DNA of 64,000 nt from Wurfbainia villosa. Its lineage: Eukaryota > Streptophyta > Magnoliopsida > Zingiberales > Zingiberaceae. This document shows, piece after piece, positions 1 through 9,605 of the stretch. A program made the translations under genes and the position numbers. Location of the stretch: the NCBI GenBank assembly GCA_025175895.1, contig CM046007.1:24943913-25007912 (forward strand), read 5' to 3'. A model generated the notes under the pieces. That model made no database searches. It had not been told where the DNA came from and saw only the letters and a program-made list of their open reading frames with translations. How positions within the stretch are numbered: position 1 is the stretch's first letter; the number at the start of each line of letters is the position of its first letter.

Positions 1-348
1 TAAAGAGGCACCTTAAGACCTGCAGATTTATCACGATAAAATACCTAACATCAAGTACTTTAGGTATTTGGGTGTAAGGTACATATCCTAAACACTAAGG
101 ATTACCTAGGAAATTTACATCCAAAACCACAGGAATCTTTCTAGGATACTCGACTACAAGTAGAGCTTATAGAGTATATAACCACGACACCCTTAGAGTC
201 GAGGAGACTATCAATGTAGTATTCGATGAAGGACATGAACCTACAAAACCCCCGGCCCAATTAGCGAGCCGATTCATACTAGACCTTACTCGATCCGAGA
301 TCGTCGGTTAATCCTAACCTAAGTCAACCTAGTCACTCTATTGATCAA
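1..348 (+). pseudogene. A1 integrase C-terminal region, frameshifted
   Basis: Translated pieces match the segment after the integrase core in the sister copy A2 (end of the first piece at 42812 and start of the second at 58496), including the copia stretch around K-Y-F-R-x-x-G and the Y-S-T-T-S-R-A-Y-R segment. The frame changes at least twice. One small deletion falls between the H-L-K and K-I-P-N segments compared with A2. The stretch is uninterrupted here, which gives the empty-site sequence for the B3 insertion in A2. Confidence 0.75.
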
Positions 349-2070
349 GTGATAGATGACTCCAACCAAACTAGTATTCAACCAAGTCACCACATTGATC
401 AAGCATTAGGTGACACAAACCCAACCCAATCTAGGATTCAGACTAACCACCCTATCGATCAAGTGATAGGAGATCCTAATCTAGGAGTTCGAACTAGAGC
501 ATCCTATAGGAACCTTAGTCAAATTTCCTTAATTTCAAAGATAGAACCCAAATCAATTGAACAAGCTCTTCTTGATCCCGATTGGATTATTGCAATGCAA
601 GAAGAGCTAGCTCAATTTACTAGGAACGAGTTGTGGGAATTAGTACCACCACCTAAAGACAAAACGATAATTGGAACAAGGTGGGTGTTTCGAAATAAGC
701 TTGATGATAAAGGTGAAGTAGTTAGAAACAAGGCTAGGTTAGTCGCCAAAGGTTTTAGCCAAGTCGAAGGCTTAGATTACGACGAAACCTATGCCCCAGT
801 AGCTAGACTCGAATCCATTCGAATGTTGCTAGCTTATGCCGCACATCGAGGATTTAAGCTGTTTCAAATGGATGTTAAGTCGGCATTCCTAAATGGATAC
901 ATTAAAGAAGAAGTTTATGTTAGTCAACCCCCCAGATTCAAAAATCTAGATAAACCCGACCATGTTCTAAAACTTAAGAAAGCTCTCTATGGACTTAAAC
1001 AAGCTCCTCGAGCTTGGTACGAGAGACTTTCAATCCATCTTAAGTCAAAAGGGTTTAACCAAGGCTTAGTTGACCCTACTCTCTTTGTAAAAACCTTAGG
1101 TAAAGAAATATTCAGAGCTCAAATTTACGTAGATGATATAATTTTTGGAACCTTTAACTCAGCCTTACTCAACAAGTTCGTTTCGCTCATGGAAAGTGAG
1201 TTCGAAATGAACTTGGTAGGCGAGTTAAGTTTCTTTTTAGGTCTACAAATTAAACAAACTAAGGATGGTATATACCTATATCAACAAAAATACACTAAGG
1301 AGTTAATTAAAAGATTTGGAATGCAAGACGCTAAGATAATAAACACCCCAATGGCGATTAATGTTAACATAGGAGAAGACCTAGAAAGTAAGTCCATTGA
1401 CTTAAAATACTATAGGAGTGTAATAGGGAGTCTTCTGTACTTAACTGCAAGCCGACCTGATATCTTATTTGCAGTAAGTATGTGCGCAAGATTTCAAACC
1501 TGTGCCAAGGAGTCTCACCTAACCCTAGTTAAGCGTATCCTTAGATATCTAAAGGGTACACTTAATGTCGGTATTTGGTATCCTAGATCTACCAAGTTCG
1601 AACTAATCGGCAACTCCAATTCGGATTATGCCGGTAGTAAACTCGACAGAAAGAGCACGAGTGGTTGTTGTCAACTACTCAGCTCGAGTCTAGTGAGTTG
1701 GTGCAGTAGGAAGCAACATTGTGTTGCCTTGTCTACCACCGAAGCCGAATACATCGCGATGGGTGAGTGTGTCACTCAGCTTCTTTGGATGAAGCACACC
1801 CTCCGCGACTTTAAGTTAGACTTTACGAATACTAAACTTCACGTAGATAACATTAGTTCAATTAATCTTACAAAGAATCCAATATGTCACTCTAGGACCA
1901 AACATATAGAAGTCAAACACCATTTCATTCGAGAACATGTGGCCAACGGAGCCATTCAACTCGAGTACGTCGAATCAAAATCTAACCTAGCAGACCTATT
2001 TACTAAACCCCTACCCGAAGCCGAATTTAGTCTATTAAGACAAAAATTGGGCATGTGCGTAATAGAATAA
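349..2070 (+). CDS. pol: A1 pol fragment: reverse transcriptase and RNase H (open frame)
   Basis: This 573-residue open frame is the C-terminal half of a copia polyprotein; the Met at 349 is only the first in-frame ATG, not a true start. The reverse transcriptase begins near residue 75 (W-x-x-A-M-Q-E-E-L) and carries the N-K-A-R-L-V-A-K-G segment, Q-M-D-V-K-S-A-F-L-N-G, and the catalytic Y-V-D-D at 1126-1137. RNase H follows (L-S-T-T-E-A-E-Y, and H-S-R-T-K-H-I-E near the end). The first Asp of the usual D-S-D-Y-A-G motif is Asn here (AAT 1618-1620), so RNase H activity is doubtful although the frame is open. It would copy element RNA to DNA inside cytoplasmic virus-like particles. The stop at 2068-2070 matches the pol end in A2 and E1. 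Confidence 0.88.
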   Translation: MIDDSNQTSIQPSHHIDQALGDTNPTQSRIQTNHPIDQVIGDPNLGVRTRASYRNLSQISLISKIEPKSIEQALLDPDWIIAMQEELAQFTRNELWELVPPPKDKTIIGTRWVFRNKLDDKGEVVRNKARLVAKGFSQVEGLDYDETYAPVARLESIRMLLAYAAHRGFKLFQMDVKSAFLNGYIKEEVYVSQPPRFKNLDKPDHVLKLKKALYGLKQAPRAWYERLSIHLKSKGFNQGLVDPTLFVKTLGKEIFRAQIYVDDIIFGTFNSALLNKFVSLMESEFEMNLVGELSFFLGLQIKQTKDGIYLYQQKYTKELIKRFGMQDAKIINTPMAINVNIGEDLESKSIDLKYYRSVIGSLLYLTASRPDILFAVSMCARFQTCAKESHLTLVKRILRYLKGTLNVGIWYPRSTKFELIGNSNSDYAGSKLDRKSTSGCCQLLSSSLVSWCSRKQHCVALSTTEAEYIAMGECVTQLLWMKHTLRDFKLDFTNTKLHVDNISSINLTKNPICHSRTKHIEVKHHFIREHVANGAIQLEYVESKSNLADLFTKPLPEAEFSLLRQKLGMCVIE

Positions 2071-2928
2071 GAACTTGCAAACTATATTTTCTTACTACTA
2101 TTTCTTATTTTTCATTTTGATGGAACTAGCATAGGACATACCTTAGATAACATGCACCTATATATTTAAGGAGCCAGTACATCTCACAACACATAGGACT
2201 AATGTGTTTGTGTACTTAGCCACGTAGATGGGCGTGAGATGTTAGGACCCTACTCCAGGTTCCAAGATGTAGATCAAGTGCGTCAATATGAACCTCGGAG
2301 TATAAATATGCAACTAATATTAACCAACTCTAATCAGGACTTGTTGATAATATCATTTCAATCAAGTCAAACTAGAGTTGAACATTTAGATGAATTATTT
2401 TCACATACTATTTTTAAAATCATCATGCTTGGACTTAGGGTTTTCTTAAAACCCCCCCACTTTTTCCTTGATTTATGTCAAAAGGGGGAGAAAAGGCCAA
2501 AGTTAAGGTTCAAGAAAAGGCCAAAGTTCAATTTCAAATTTTTGAAATCGATAACTTAACTTAAAACTTTGATTCTGGCCTAAGTTAAGGGGGAGTAAGG
2601 TTTAGGTTTCAACTCTTCGGAATTGAAAACTTTAAAGGCCCAAGTTAAGAAATCAAAAGTTAAACCTTTTGAATAATTAACCTTTTTACTTAACTTTTGA
2701 TTACTTAACTTGCACTTATTTTTGACTCTAAGAAGCCTAACTTAACTTTTGTGTTTGGAGAACTAAAAGTCTTTTTCAAGTACTCACCCTCGGTCAAGGG
2801 GGAGGGTTCCTCTAAGGGAAGAACTTGAGAAATATTTTTACTACTCCTACTTTTGCTTCTTGTCTTTACTGTTTCATGCACTTAATTTCCTTAACTTTGT
2901 GTGTTTTGCCATATATCAAAGGGGAGAT
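2071..2928 (+). other. A1 3' noncoding region with multiple polypurine tracts
   Basis: No coding sequence is seen. AGGGGGAG-type purine tracts occur near 2484, 2588, 2798 and, as the tract next to the LTR, 2919-2928. Such repeated tracts upstream of the 3' LTR are a hallmark of Sireviruses; the last one primes plus-strand DNA. An ORF at 2239-2559 has no recognisable domain and overlaps purine tracts, so I do not call it a gene. Confidence 0.75.
2180..2241 (+). other. Inverted repeat CATCTCAC...GTGAGATG (A1)
   Basis: The left arm CATCTCAC is at 2180-2187 and the right arm GTGAGATG at 2234-2241. The loop holds a second inverted repeat, ACACAT...ATGTGT. The same outer arms recur in the 3' noncoding regions of E1, C1, C2, B0, B1, B2, B3 and A2. 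Confidence 0.7.
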
Positions 2929-4006
2929 TGTTAGTGCGGTGAGGCACCAAATCGAACACTGTGTTTTGATTATAGCAAAGACACAAAGTTAAGTCTATTT
3001 TGTTTTCTCACGAGCTGAATCAAGTGTGCGAAGATTGATATAGCTGAAGGCTAGCGACACCCGGAGGAAGCGCGGTGGTCGAGCAATACTCGAGTTACTT
3101 GAGGAGGCGAAGGAATCAGTGGAAGGCGAAGCAAAGTGACACGTAAGTATCGAGGTAAGCTCGTGTGCGAGAGTAAGTAGGTCGTATCCTCTTTACGGGG
3201 ATAATCTTAGCGTAGATCCGACCAAAGACATCTTATAGATGGTCTAGGTCGAGATCGGATGGTCGACGACCATCGAAATTATGTTTTATTGAGCTAACTT
3301 TGACTTGCGGCCAAGCATCGATCATTGCCGGCTTGGAGGACTCATTGCCGTGTATCGAGTCGATTTGCTGAAGGTCATCAATCGGGATCTGCCATCGATC
3401 GTGATGATGGCCATCGGTCATTGATGGTCAATGATCGGTCGAGGAGTCTATCACTCCACCTCAAAGCGGTTTGGTGTCCATTTGTGATTGGTTGAAGACC
3501 CACTCGAAAAGGGGCTCAAAGGCTATAAAAGGAGGGCCAAACCTAGGGTTTTAACAACAATTCTAAGCTTCCAAAAAGTCTCTGCAAAGCTACCGACAAC
3601 AACGTGCTTCTTCTTCTCCGACGTCTAGGTTTCATTTCCTTTATTTTTGTATGTCGGTTTTAATTTTTGTGTCGTTGCTCATTTACATTCTTCGAAGATA
3701 TTTTTCTATCGTAACGAGGAGAGGGGGAGTGTCCCTCTACCTCAAGTTTTTTTGTATCGATTAACTCCTACCTCCAACGAGGAGGAGTTTGTTTAGTGAT
3801 TTGCCCTCCGTGCGTGGTCAAGGACCACTAGGGCCTTGGAGTAGTAGCCTTCGGCTACGAACCAAGTAAATATCTTGTTTCTATTGTCTCCTTTACTTTT
3901 TGTTTTGCTTATCTTTCCGCTGCGTATATTTGTCTTGAAACGAATTCGAAAAAGTTTTTTCTTTCGCTATTCACCCCCCCCTCTAGCGAACCGCATTGAT
4001 CCAACA
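2929..4006 (+). repeat. A1 3' LTR (1,078 bp)
   Basis: It starts TGTTAGTGCGG right after the purine tract and ends GATCCAACA. TATAAAA at 3524-3530 is a likely promoter. CTATTCACCCCCCC near 3968 is the LTR-end motif shared with the other Sirevirus-like families. At about 3290-3450, where A2 LTRs have GTCGAC palindromes, this copy has a scrambled GATCG-rich patch. Confidence 0.88.
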
Positions 4007-4150
4007 ATATGTGAAACTCGCCATGACTCTATGTACGAATTACTAAGTCCTGCACAACTTCAACGCACATATCAAATCAACATAACAAACTAACTTAAAC
4101 CCTTTGCCACACACATCAAAACCTAATCATGGCAAGAGATTTCCCTAACA
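4007..4150 (-). repeat. C1 3' LTR, head fragment truncated by A1
   Basis: The reverse complement matches the first ~145 bp of the C2 LTRs (TGTTAGGGCAATCTCTTGCC) and of the C1 5' LTR at 8298-8440. The rest of the LTR should lie on the far side of A1, before this window. Confidence 0.85.
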
Positions 4151-5448
4151 ATCTCCCCCTTTTTGATTTGTGGCAATCCGTTTAAATTAGGAAAAAAAAA
4201 TATTTGATAAAAATTTCTAAGGAAAGAAAGCATGTAAACATAAACATGATATAGCAACATGCAACTCCCCCTTAATCCATGAAACTCCCCATACATATTT
4301 CTCCCCCTATCACATTTTAACAATTTCTCCCCCTCTCACAATTTACTTAAACATAATTATTTCTCCCCCTTTGACACCATCAAGAAGATTAACACTAAGT
4401 TATAAACTCATGGCATCAAGTCTAATAGAAGGAAAATACCAAACATTAGTCCAAAACCTGAATTAGCCTTTCATGCTCGATTTTGTGCCATCATGATCGT
4501 TCGTACTACTACGATCAATCACTCGAATTTCAGAACTTTCTGATTTTTGGACTGAATTTTAGAAATGCATTAAAAATTCTAGAAAATTCGAAAAATCATG
4601 AAATTTGGGGAACATATTTCTTGTAAGTATATTTATCAATGAAAAATAGTTTTTCATGAAAAATCATTATATTTTCACGTATTTGCCAAAAATCCAAAAG
4701 GTTTAAAAACCACTAGGTTTTTTGATCATGATAGTATAAAGTTTAACACCTAGTTTTGGTTCCAATCGTTTCAAAACATGAATACACAAATTTTAGATTA
4801 AGAAATTGTTTTGAAAACATATGAAATATCCAACCATGATCTTTGGGCAATATGTCTATAATTTAAACATAAGCCTTCCCAATGATTGGTCTATAATTGC
4901 TATTTTGATACTTCAAATGACCATCTAAATGTCATAGGCACTAGTGGACATTTGTATCATCCTAACATCTCACTCATGCTAAGTTTGCAATCAAGGTAGC
5001 CTATGGTGAGTGTGAGATGTATCCTAGAGGGTATTTGTATGTACTTAACCATTATATTTATGTAATTCTATCAAGGTTAAGTATCACCCTAACAATCTAC
5101 ATGATCACAAAGACATATATGAATTAATTTTACATTATGATCATGAACCACATGTATTCATCAAATAATAATCATGCATTAGGTATTATATGATGATAAT
5201 AAACAACGTATCACCTAAAGCATGATTCAAACCTATTTCCCATGATTATATGCCAAATATCAATATCATAAATCATGATTGCAAACATGTGTAACAATTA
5301 CATTAATCATCATGATTTATGCATTATTATCTATTTATGGGCATGTTATCATCACCCAACACTAATTAAAAAATGTTGTCCCGCCATCCTAAGTCAACCA
5401 AAATATGATATAGGTCAATTGCATATGGTTGACTACCCTAGGGTTATC
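4151..5448 (-). other. C1 3' noncoding region with multiple polypurine tracts
   Basis: On the minus strand there are at least six AGGGGGAG-type tracts between about 4377 and 4151, the last one (4151-4166) adjoining the LTR. The inverted repeat CATCTCAC (4966-4973) ... GTGAGATG (5012-5019) lies upstream. A GATCG-rich patch near 4480-4530 stands where C2 has two CAGTCGACTG motifs (22660-22700). No coding sequence is seen. Confidence 0.72.
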
Positions 5449-7170
5449 CTAACCCTTAAGGATGGATTTTGGAACCCAAAATAAGTTCTTTCCTATTGAG
5501 TTCACTAGATACTCCTTGGGGATCCATTTCCTAGCTATTACTTTCTTCTTATCTTGTCCCCTAGCAATTAGGCATTTATAGACCTTTTCATTTTTCTTTT
5601 CTTTGTATCCTAGGCCCTTTTTGTTGAAGCTAGCTCTTTGGCTCCCTATAATCATATTTAATGTGTTGGAGCCTATAGTGAATTTTTCTAGGACTTTTGT
5701 CAAATAGTCTACCTTTTCCCTTAAAGCCCTATTTTCATCCATACATGCATCACTAACATTAAATGGCATATATTCATGTGAGCATGCATCATCATGGCAA
5801 GAAGAAATATTTTCATTTTCATTTAGGCATGCTTTTTCTAACTTATTTTCTAAGTCCTTAATTTGATCTAGCATGCTTTTGTTCTTCTTCTTAGCTCTAA
5901 ATAAGTCCTTAGTGAGACTAGAAATCATAGACATAATTTGCTTAGGGGGTAGATTCGTTACCTCACTTACCAAATCCTCTTCTTCGGATGAGGAGGATGT
6001 AGAGGCTCCCCCTTCACTTGAGCTCTCTCCACTTGAGCTTGATTCTTCATTTTCAATGGAGGAGCAATCCAAGTCATCGAAGGCCATCAATGCAAGGTTG
6101 GAATATACATGCTCTTCTTCATCGGATGAGGAAGAGGAGGCAAGGTCATCCCATGTCTTTGCTTTGAGAGCCATGGACTTTCCTTTTTCCTTGGCCTTCT
6201 TCTCCTCTTTCTTCTTGCTCCCCTTCTTCTTCTTCTTTTCTTCCTTCTTTTTCTTCTCTTCCTTGCTCTTGTTTAGGAGGGGACAATTATCCCTTATGTG
6301 CCCCTCTCCTTGACAATTGTAGCATATGACCTTCCCCCTTGGTCTTCTATTCCTATCATTAGATTTATGAAAATGAAAACCTTTTAAAGCATGTCTTACC
6401 CTCCTTACCATGTACGCTTCTTCCGTGCTATCCATGGAGGAGGAGGAGGACGCTTCGTCATCGAAGGAGGAGGGGATCTCTATCTTCTTCTTCCCCTTGT
6501 TTGCTATCAAAGCTACTCCTCTTGAAGGTTGGATTTTTAGCTCTTCTTGTATTCCTTCAAGCCTCGTTTCGTGGAGCTCCATTGTTGAGAAAAACTCCTC
6601 CAAGGTACTTACTTCCAAGTTCTTGGAGATGTAAAACGAATCCACCATGGAGCTCCATCTTGAGGACCGTGGAAAGACATCTATGGCCTTCATTACCATA
6701 TCCTGGTTGGAGAGCTTTTCTCCTACACTTGTTAGCCCAATTAAAATTTCTTTAAATTTAGAATGCAAAGAAGTTACCTTTTCTCCCTTTTCTAATTTTA
6801 TGTTGGATAGTTGGGAGCGGAGAAGGTCTCTCCTTGCAAGTTTGGCTTCTGAGGTGCCTTCATGAAGCTCCACTAGCTTCTCCCACATCTCCTTTGCACT
6901 AGAACACTCCCCTATCCTATTTACTTCTTGTTGAGGGAGCACATTGTAGAGGTGGTGCTTGGCCTTTGAATTTGCCAAATACTCCTCTCTTTGCCTCTTG
7001 CTCCACCTAGATTTCTCCAATGGCTCCCCATTTTCGTTCCTAGGAAACTCGAAACTGTTTTCCATTATTAATAGAATTTCAAAGTCGGTTTCGAAGAATA
7101 CCTCCATTCTCTTTTTCCACCAAGCGAATTCCCCTTCGAACTTCGGCGGGTGAATGTTCGAGCCGACCAT
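5449..7170 (-). CDS. gag: C1 gag polyprotein, intact, 573 residues
   Basis: The frame is uninterrupted from the ATG at 7170, 51 bp after the primer site, to a stop at 5449. Residues ~1-220 form a copia-type gag domain (UBN2 family): W-W-K-K-R-M near the start, W-E-K-L-V-E-L-H-E-G, and a conserved S-S-R-W-S-S-M-V-D segment. One CCHC zinc knuckle (C-Y-N-C, H, C) at 6283-6324 should bind element RNA. Lys-rich and Ser/Glu-rich linkers follow, then a likely coiled coil, and a C-terminal W-I-P-K-E-Y-L ... F-W-V-P-K. In autonomous copies protease follows this motif; here the gene stops. Its product should build virus-like particles in the cytoplasm. C2 encodes a gag of exactly the same length. Survival of the frame suggests a recent insertion or constraint on gag. 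Confidence 0.92.
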   Translation of the reverse strand: MVGSNIHPPKFEGEFAWWKKRMEVFFETDFEILLIMENSFEFPRNENGEPLEKSRWSKRQREEYLANSKAKHHLYNVLPQQEVNRIGECSSAKEMWEKLVELHEGTSEAKLARRDLLRSQLSNIKLEKGEKVTSLHSKFKEILIGLTSVGEKLSNQDMVMKAIDVFPRSSRWSSMVDSFYISKNLEVSTLEEFFSTMELHETRLEGIQEELKIQPSRGVALIANKGKKKIEIPSSFDDEASSSSSMDSTEEAYMVRRVRHALKGFHFHKSNDRNRRPRGKVICYNCQGEGHIRDNCPLLNKSKEEKKKKEEKKKKKGSKKKEEKKAKEKGKSMALKAKTWDDLASSSSSDEEEHVYSNLALMAFDDLDCSSIENEESSSSGESSSEGGASTSSSSEEEDLVSEVTNLPPKQIMSMISSLTKDLFRAKKKNKSMLDQIKDLENKLEKACLNENENISSCHDDACSHEYMPFNVSDACMDENRALREKVDYLTKVLEKFTIGSNTLNMIIGSQRASFNKKGLGYKEKKNEKVYKCLIARGQDKKKVIARKWIPKEYLVNSIGKNLFWVPKSILKG

Positions 7171-7220
7171 CTTTTGATGAAGAGCTTGTTGCGGCGGTTA
7201 GTCCGGTGACAAGCAACCTT

Positions 7221-7232
7221 GCTCTGATACCA
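7221..7232 (-). other. C1 primer-binding site (initiator Met tRNA)
   Basis: The minus strand reads TGGTATCAGAGC, complementary to the 3' end of plant initiator tRNA-Met, two bases after the LTR end. Confidence 0.9.
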
Positions 7233-7234
7233 CT

Positions 7235-8440
7235 TGTTGGAGATCGATTGGCCGGCTAGAGGGGGGGGGGTGAATAGCCCTCGTTCGTTGGATGTCGTAT
7301 TTTGCTCGTCTACAAAATGTTAGCGCAAGCAGAATATGCAAATATAAATAAAGACAAGCAAAATATAAACAAGCAATACAAACACGAGATGTAACGTGGT
7401 TCACGGCTACGCCGCTAATCCACGGTCCGATTCGTCCACGGTAAATCACTCCGCAATCTATCCACTAGATCTCTCCTTTGCACAAAGCTAGGTGGAGGTA
7501 ACCTCTTTACACAAAAACACTCCTCTTACAAATATAATGGAAATAAGCTTGAGTAAGAGGATGGAAAGCTTTAGGGAACTTTGGGAGAGTATTAGAGCAT
7601 AAGCATTAGCCTCCCAAAGCCCCATCCCCTTCCTTTTTATAAAGGAAGAGGGTTTCTTCCCGTTGACACAGGATCAGTCGACTGATGCCCTCGATCAGTC
7701 GACTGATCCCGTAGCCGTTGCCCAATAACGGCTGCTTTCCACGTTGGATTCCATCCAACGGTATTGGCATCAGTCGACTGATGGCACCCATCAGTCGACT
7801 GATGTTAATCAGTCGAGTGCTCAACGAGGTCGACTCCACTCTGTGCCCGTGCACAGTGACATCGATCATTGTTGTCCTTGGCGATTGGATCGATGTCGAA
7901 ATCGATGATTTGCCCGGCAAAGGCGATCAATTGCTTGGGCAAATGCCCATGAGTCGGACACGGTCGAACCTAATCGACTTCGGAAGCGGTCATTGCTATT
8001 CCATGGCAGTCGACTGGTGTCGGGAAATCCCATCCGACACTTAGCCAAATGGCCAAGTTTCACTCACGAGCTACTACCCCTTCCCGGGTTACATTCGCTC
8101 ACTCTCATCCCTCGGAGTCCTTCGCCTTCGAAGTTCTCTTCGTTCGCGGCCACGTCCCTCGGCAGCATCAGGCGCACGACTCTGCAATGCTCCTTCGCGT
8201 CTCTTGCCTCGAAGTCTACTTCCTCCGGCTTCACTCCAAGCTTCTCGTCCGGCGGTCCCTCGGATGCTCCTTCACCGACTCAAGGACCGAGTCATGAGAT
8301 GTGAAACTCGCCACGGCTCCATGTGCGAATTACTAAGTCCTGCACGACTTCAATGCACATATCAAATCAACATAACAAACTAACTTAAACCCTTTGCCAC
8401 ACACATCAAAACCTAATCATGGCAAGAGATTGCCCTAACA
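7235..8440 (-). repeat. C1 5' LTR (1,206 bp)
   Basis: On the minus strand it starts TGTTAGGGCAATC (8440) and ends CCAACA (7235). It has the CTATTCACCCCCC motif near its end (about 7260-7280), GTCGAC palindromes near 7670-7810, a TATA box inside an inverted repeat near 7630-7648, and a GATCG-rich patch at about 7855-7990. Several ORFs here are low-complexity readings of the LTR. Confidence 0.88.
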
Positions 8441-9590
8441 CATATCATAGGCGAGCGAGTTGACAACCGGGATTTGGTAAGATACATACTTCAAACATTT
8501 CCTAGAAATTCTCTATGGACTTCTATAGTTGATGCTATTAAAGTAACTAGGGATCTTTCTCAAATTAAAATTGATGAATTATTTTGTGAGTTTGAATTGC
8601 ATGAGCAAACTAACATGTCTTCTAAGGAAAAGGGTTTAGCTCTATTTGTTGAGAAGAAGGAAAAGAAGAAGAAAGAAAGAAAAGAAGTGTCATCATCATC
8701 CGAGTCGGAGAGTGATTCAAGTAGTGATGGAGACTCGTCTAGTGAGATGGCCAACTTTGTCAAGAAACTCTATAGAAAATCAAAGGAGTTCAAGAATAGA
8801 GAAGCAAGGAAGGGGTCTCATTCTTCAAGAGGTAAAATTAGTGGTAATTCAAATTTTAATAATAATGTGATTTGCCATGCTTGCAATAAGAAGGGGCACA
8901 TAAAGCCAAATTGCCCAGAGCTAAAGAAGAAGGAGGAAAAAGAAAAGAAAAAGAAGGACAAGAAGGAGAAGAAGAAGAAGGAGGCCTTGGTGGCTCAAAC
9001 CACATGGGACACACCAAGTGTTGAAGATTCCTCCGATGATGATGAGCTTTGCCACATCACACGCCATGTGGCACTCATGGCCCAAGAAGATAACTCCGGT
9101 ACATCAAGCCAAGGAGAAGAGTCTTCAAGTGATGAATCGTCATCTGAATTCTCCTAAAGTTAAGCTTTTTTATAAATCAATTGCTTATCTTAAAGAGGCT
9201 CTAGATAAGTCTAAATCTAAGGTTAGAAGCATGAAGGTAGAACTAAAGGCCATTAGAAATGAAGAACCTTCACATGTTGATTCTTGCATGCTTAAGGAAG
9301 AGAATGACAAACTTAAGGATGAGGTTAGTGAGTTAAAGGCATTCTTAGAGAAATTTACAAATGGCTCAAAATATCTTGACATGATCCTTAGCCGACAAAG
9401 AGCCATTTACAACAAGGCCGGTGTAGGATACAAGCCAAAAGAAAAAGAAGTTGCTTATATCTCATTAATAAATAGAAAAGCAACCATTAAGGGTAAGGTT
9501 AAGAAAGCATGGGTACCTAAGAAGTTTTTACTTAATGTTACCGGTCCAAATGTTTGGGTACCAAAAGCTTGTGTTTATCATGTGATTTAG
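8441..9590 (+). pseudogene. gag: E1 gag, 5'-truncated, one frameshift
   Basis: The copia gag domain resumes at V-D-N-R-D-L-V-R-Y (8460s), with a CCHC knuckle (C-H-A-C, H, C) at 8873-8914 and a Lys/Glu-rich linker. A frameshift between about 9120 and 9155 moves the reading to the frame that carries the coiled-coil-like part and ends in K-A-W-V-P-K ... V-W-V-P-K at 9590. The N-terminus is removed by C1. The protein would be the particle-forming, RNA-binding gag. Unlike A2, only 15 bases separate its stop from the protease segment. Confidence 0.85.
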
Positions 9591-9605
9591 GTAGGAGAGC
9601 AAGGT

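Larger units (their letters stand above)
1..4006 (+). mobile_element. A1: Sirevirus-like Ty1/copia element, 3' part, cut by window start
   Basis: The order is integrase tail, reverse transcriptase, RNase H, a long 3' noncoding region with several AGGGGGAG tracts, a polypurine tract and a 3' LTR. The INT-before-RT order defines copia, and the multiple polypurine tracts are typical of Sireviruses. The 5' half is outside the window. The element ends at 4006, directly against a reversed C-family LTR fragment, so it probably inserted into element C1. ATATG at 4007-4011 would be the right copy of its target duplication; the left copy is not visible. Confidence 0.88.
4007..8440 (-). mobile_element. 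C1: gag-only LTR retrotransposon (TR-GAG type), minus strand
   Basis: Reading on the minus strand: 5' LTR 8440-7235, primer site, one gag ORF, a 1.3 kb noncoding region rich in purine tracts, and only the first ~145 bp of the 3' LTR before A1 interrupts it. There is no protease, integrase or reverse transcriptase. The right end abuts a copia gag sequence of E1, so C1 inserted into E1. The left end lies beyond A1, outside the window, so its target duplication cannot be checked. Confidence 0.87.

Noticed and set aside
2239..2559. 106-residue ORF after A1 pol, as a possible extra Sirevirus gene (env-like)
   Set aside because: It is short, has no signal or membrane pattern that I trust, overlaps purine tracts, and A2 does not keep the same frame.
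5873..6313. 146-residue ORF opposite the C1 gag
   Set aside because: It is a shadow of the Lys/Glu-rich gag linker on the other strand (Phe/Ser-rich low complexity).
7698..7815. Palindromic GTCGAC sites as operator-like host regulatory sequences
   Set aside because: They occur only inside retrotransposon sequence here, and no host gene is nearby.
7606..8304. ORFs of 65-108 residues with repeated S-R-L-M or Q-S-T-D segments
   Set aside because: They read through GTCGAC palindromes and other LTR sequence of C1 and are not conserved as frames in C2.
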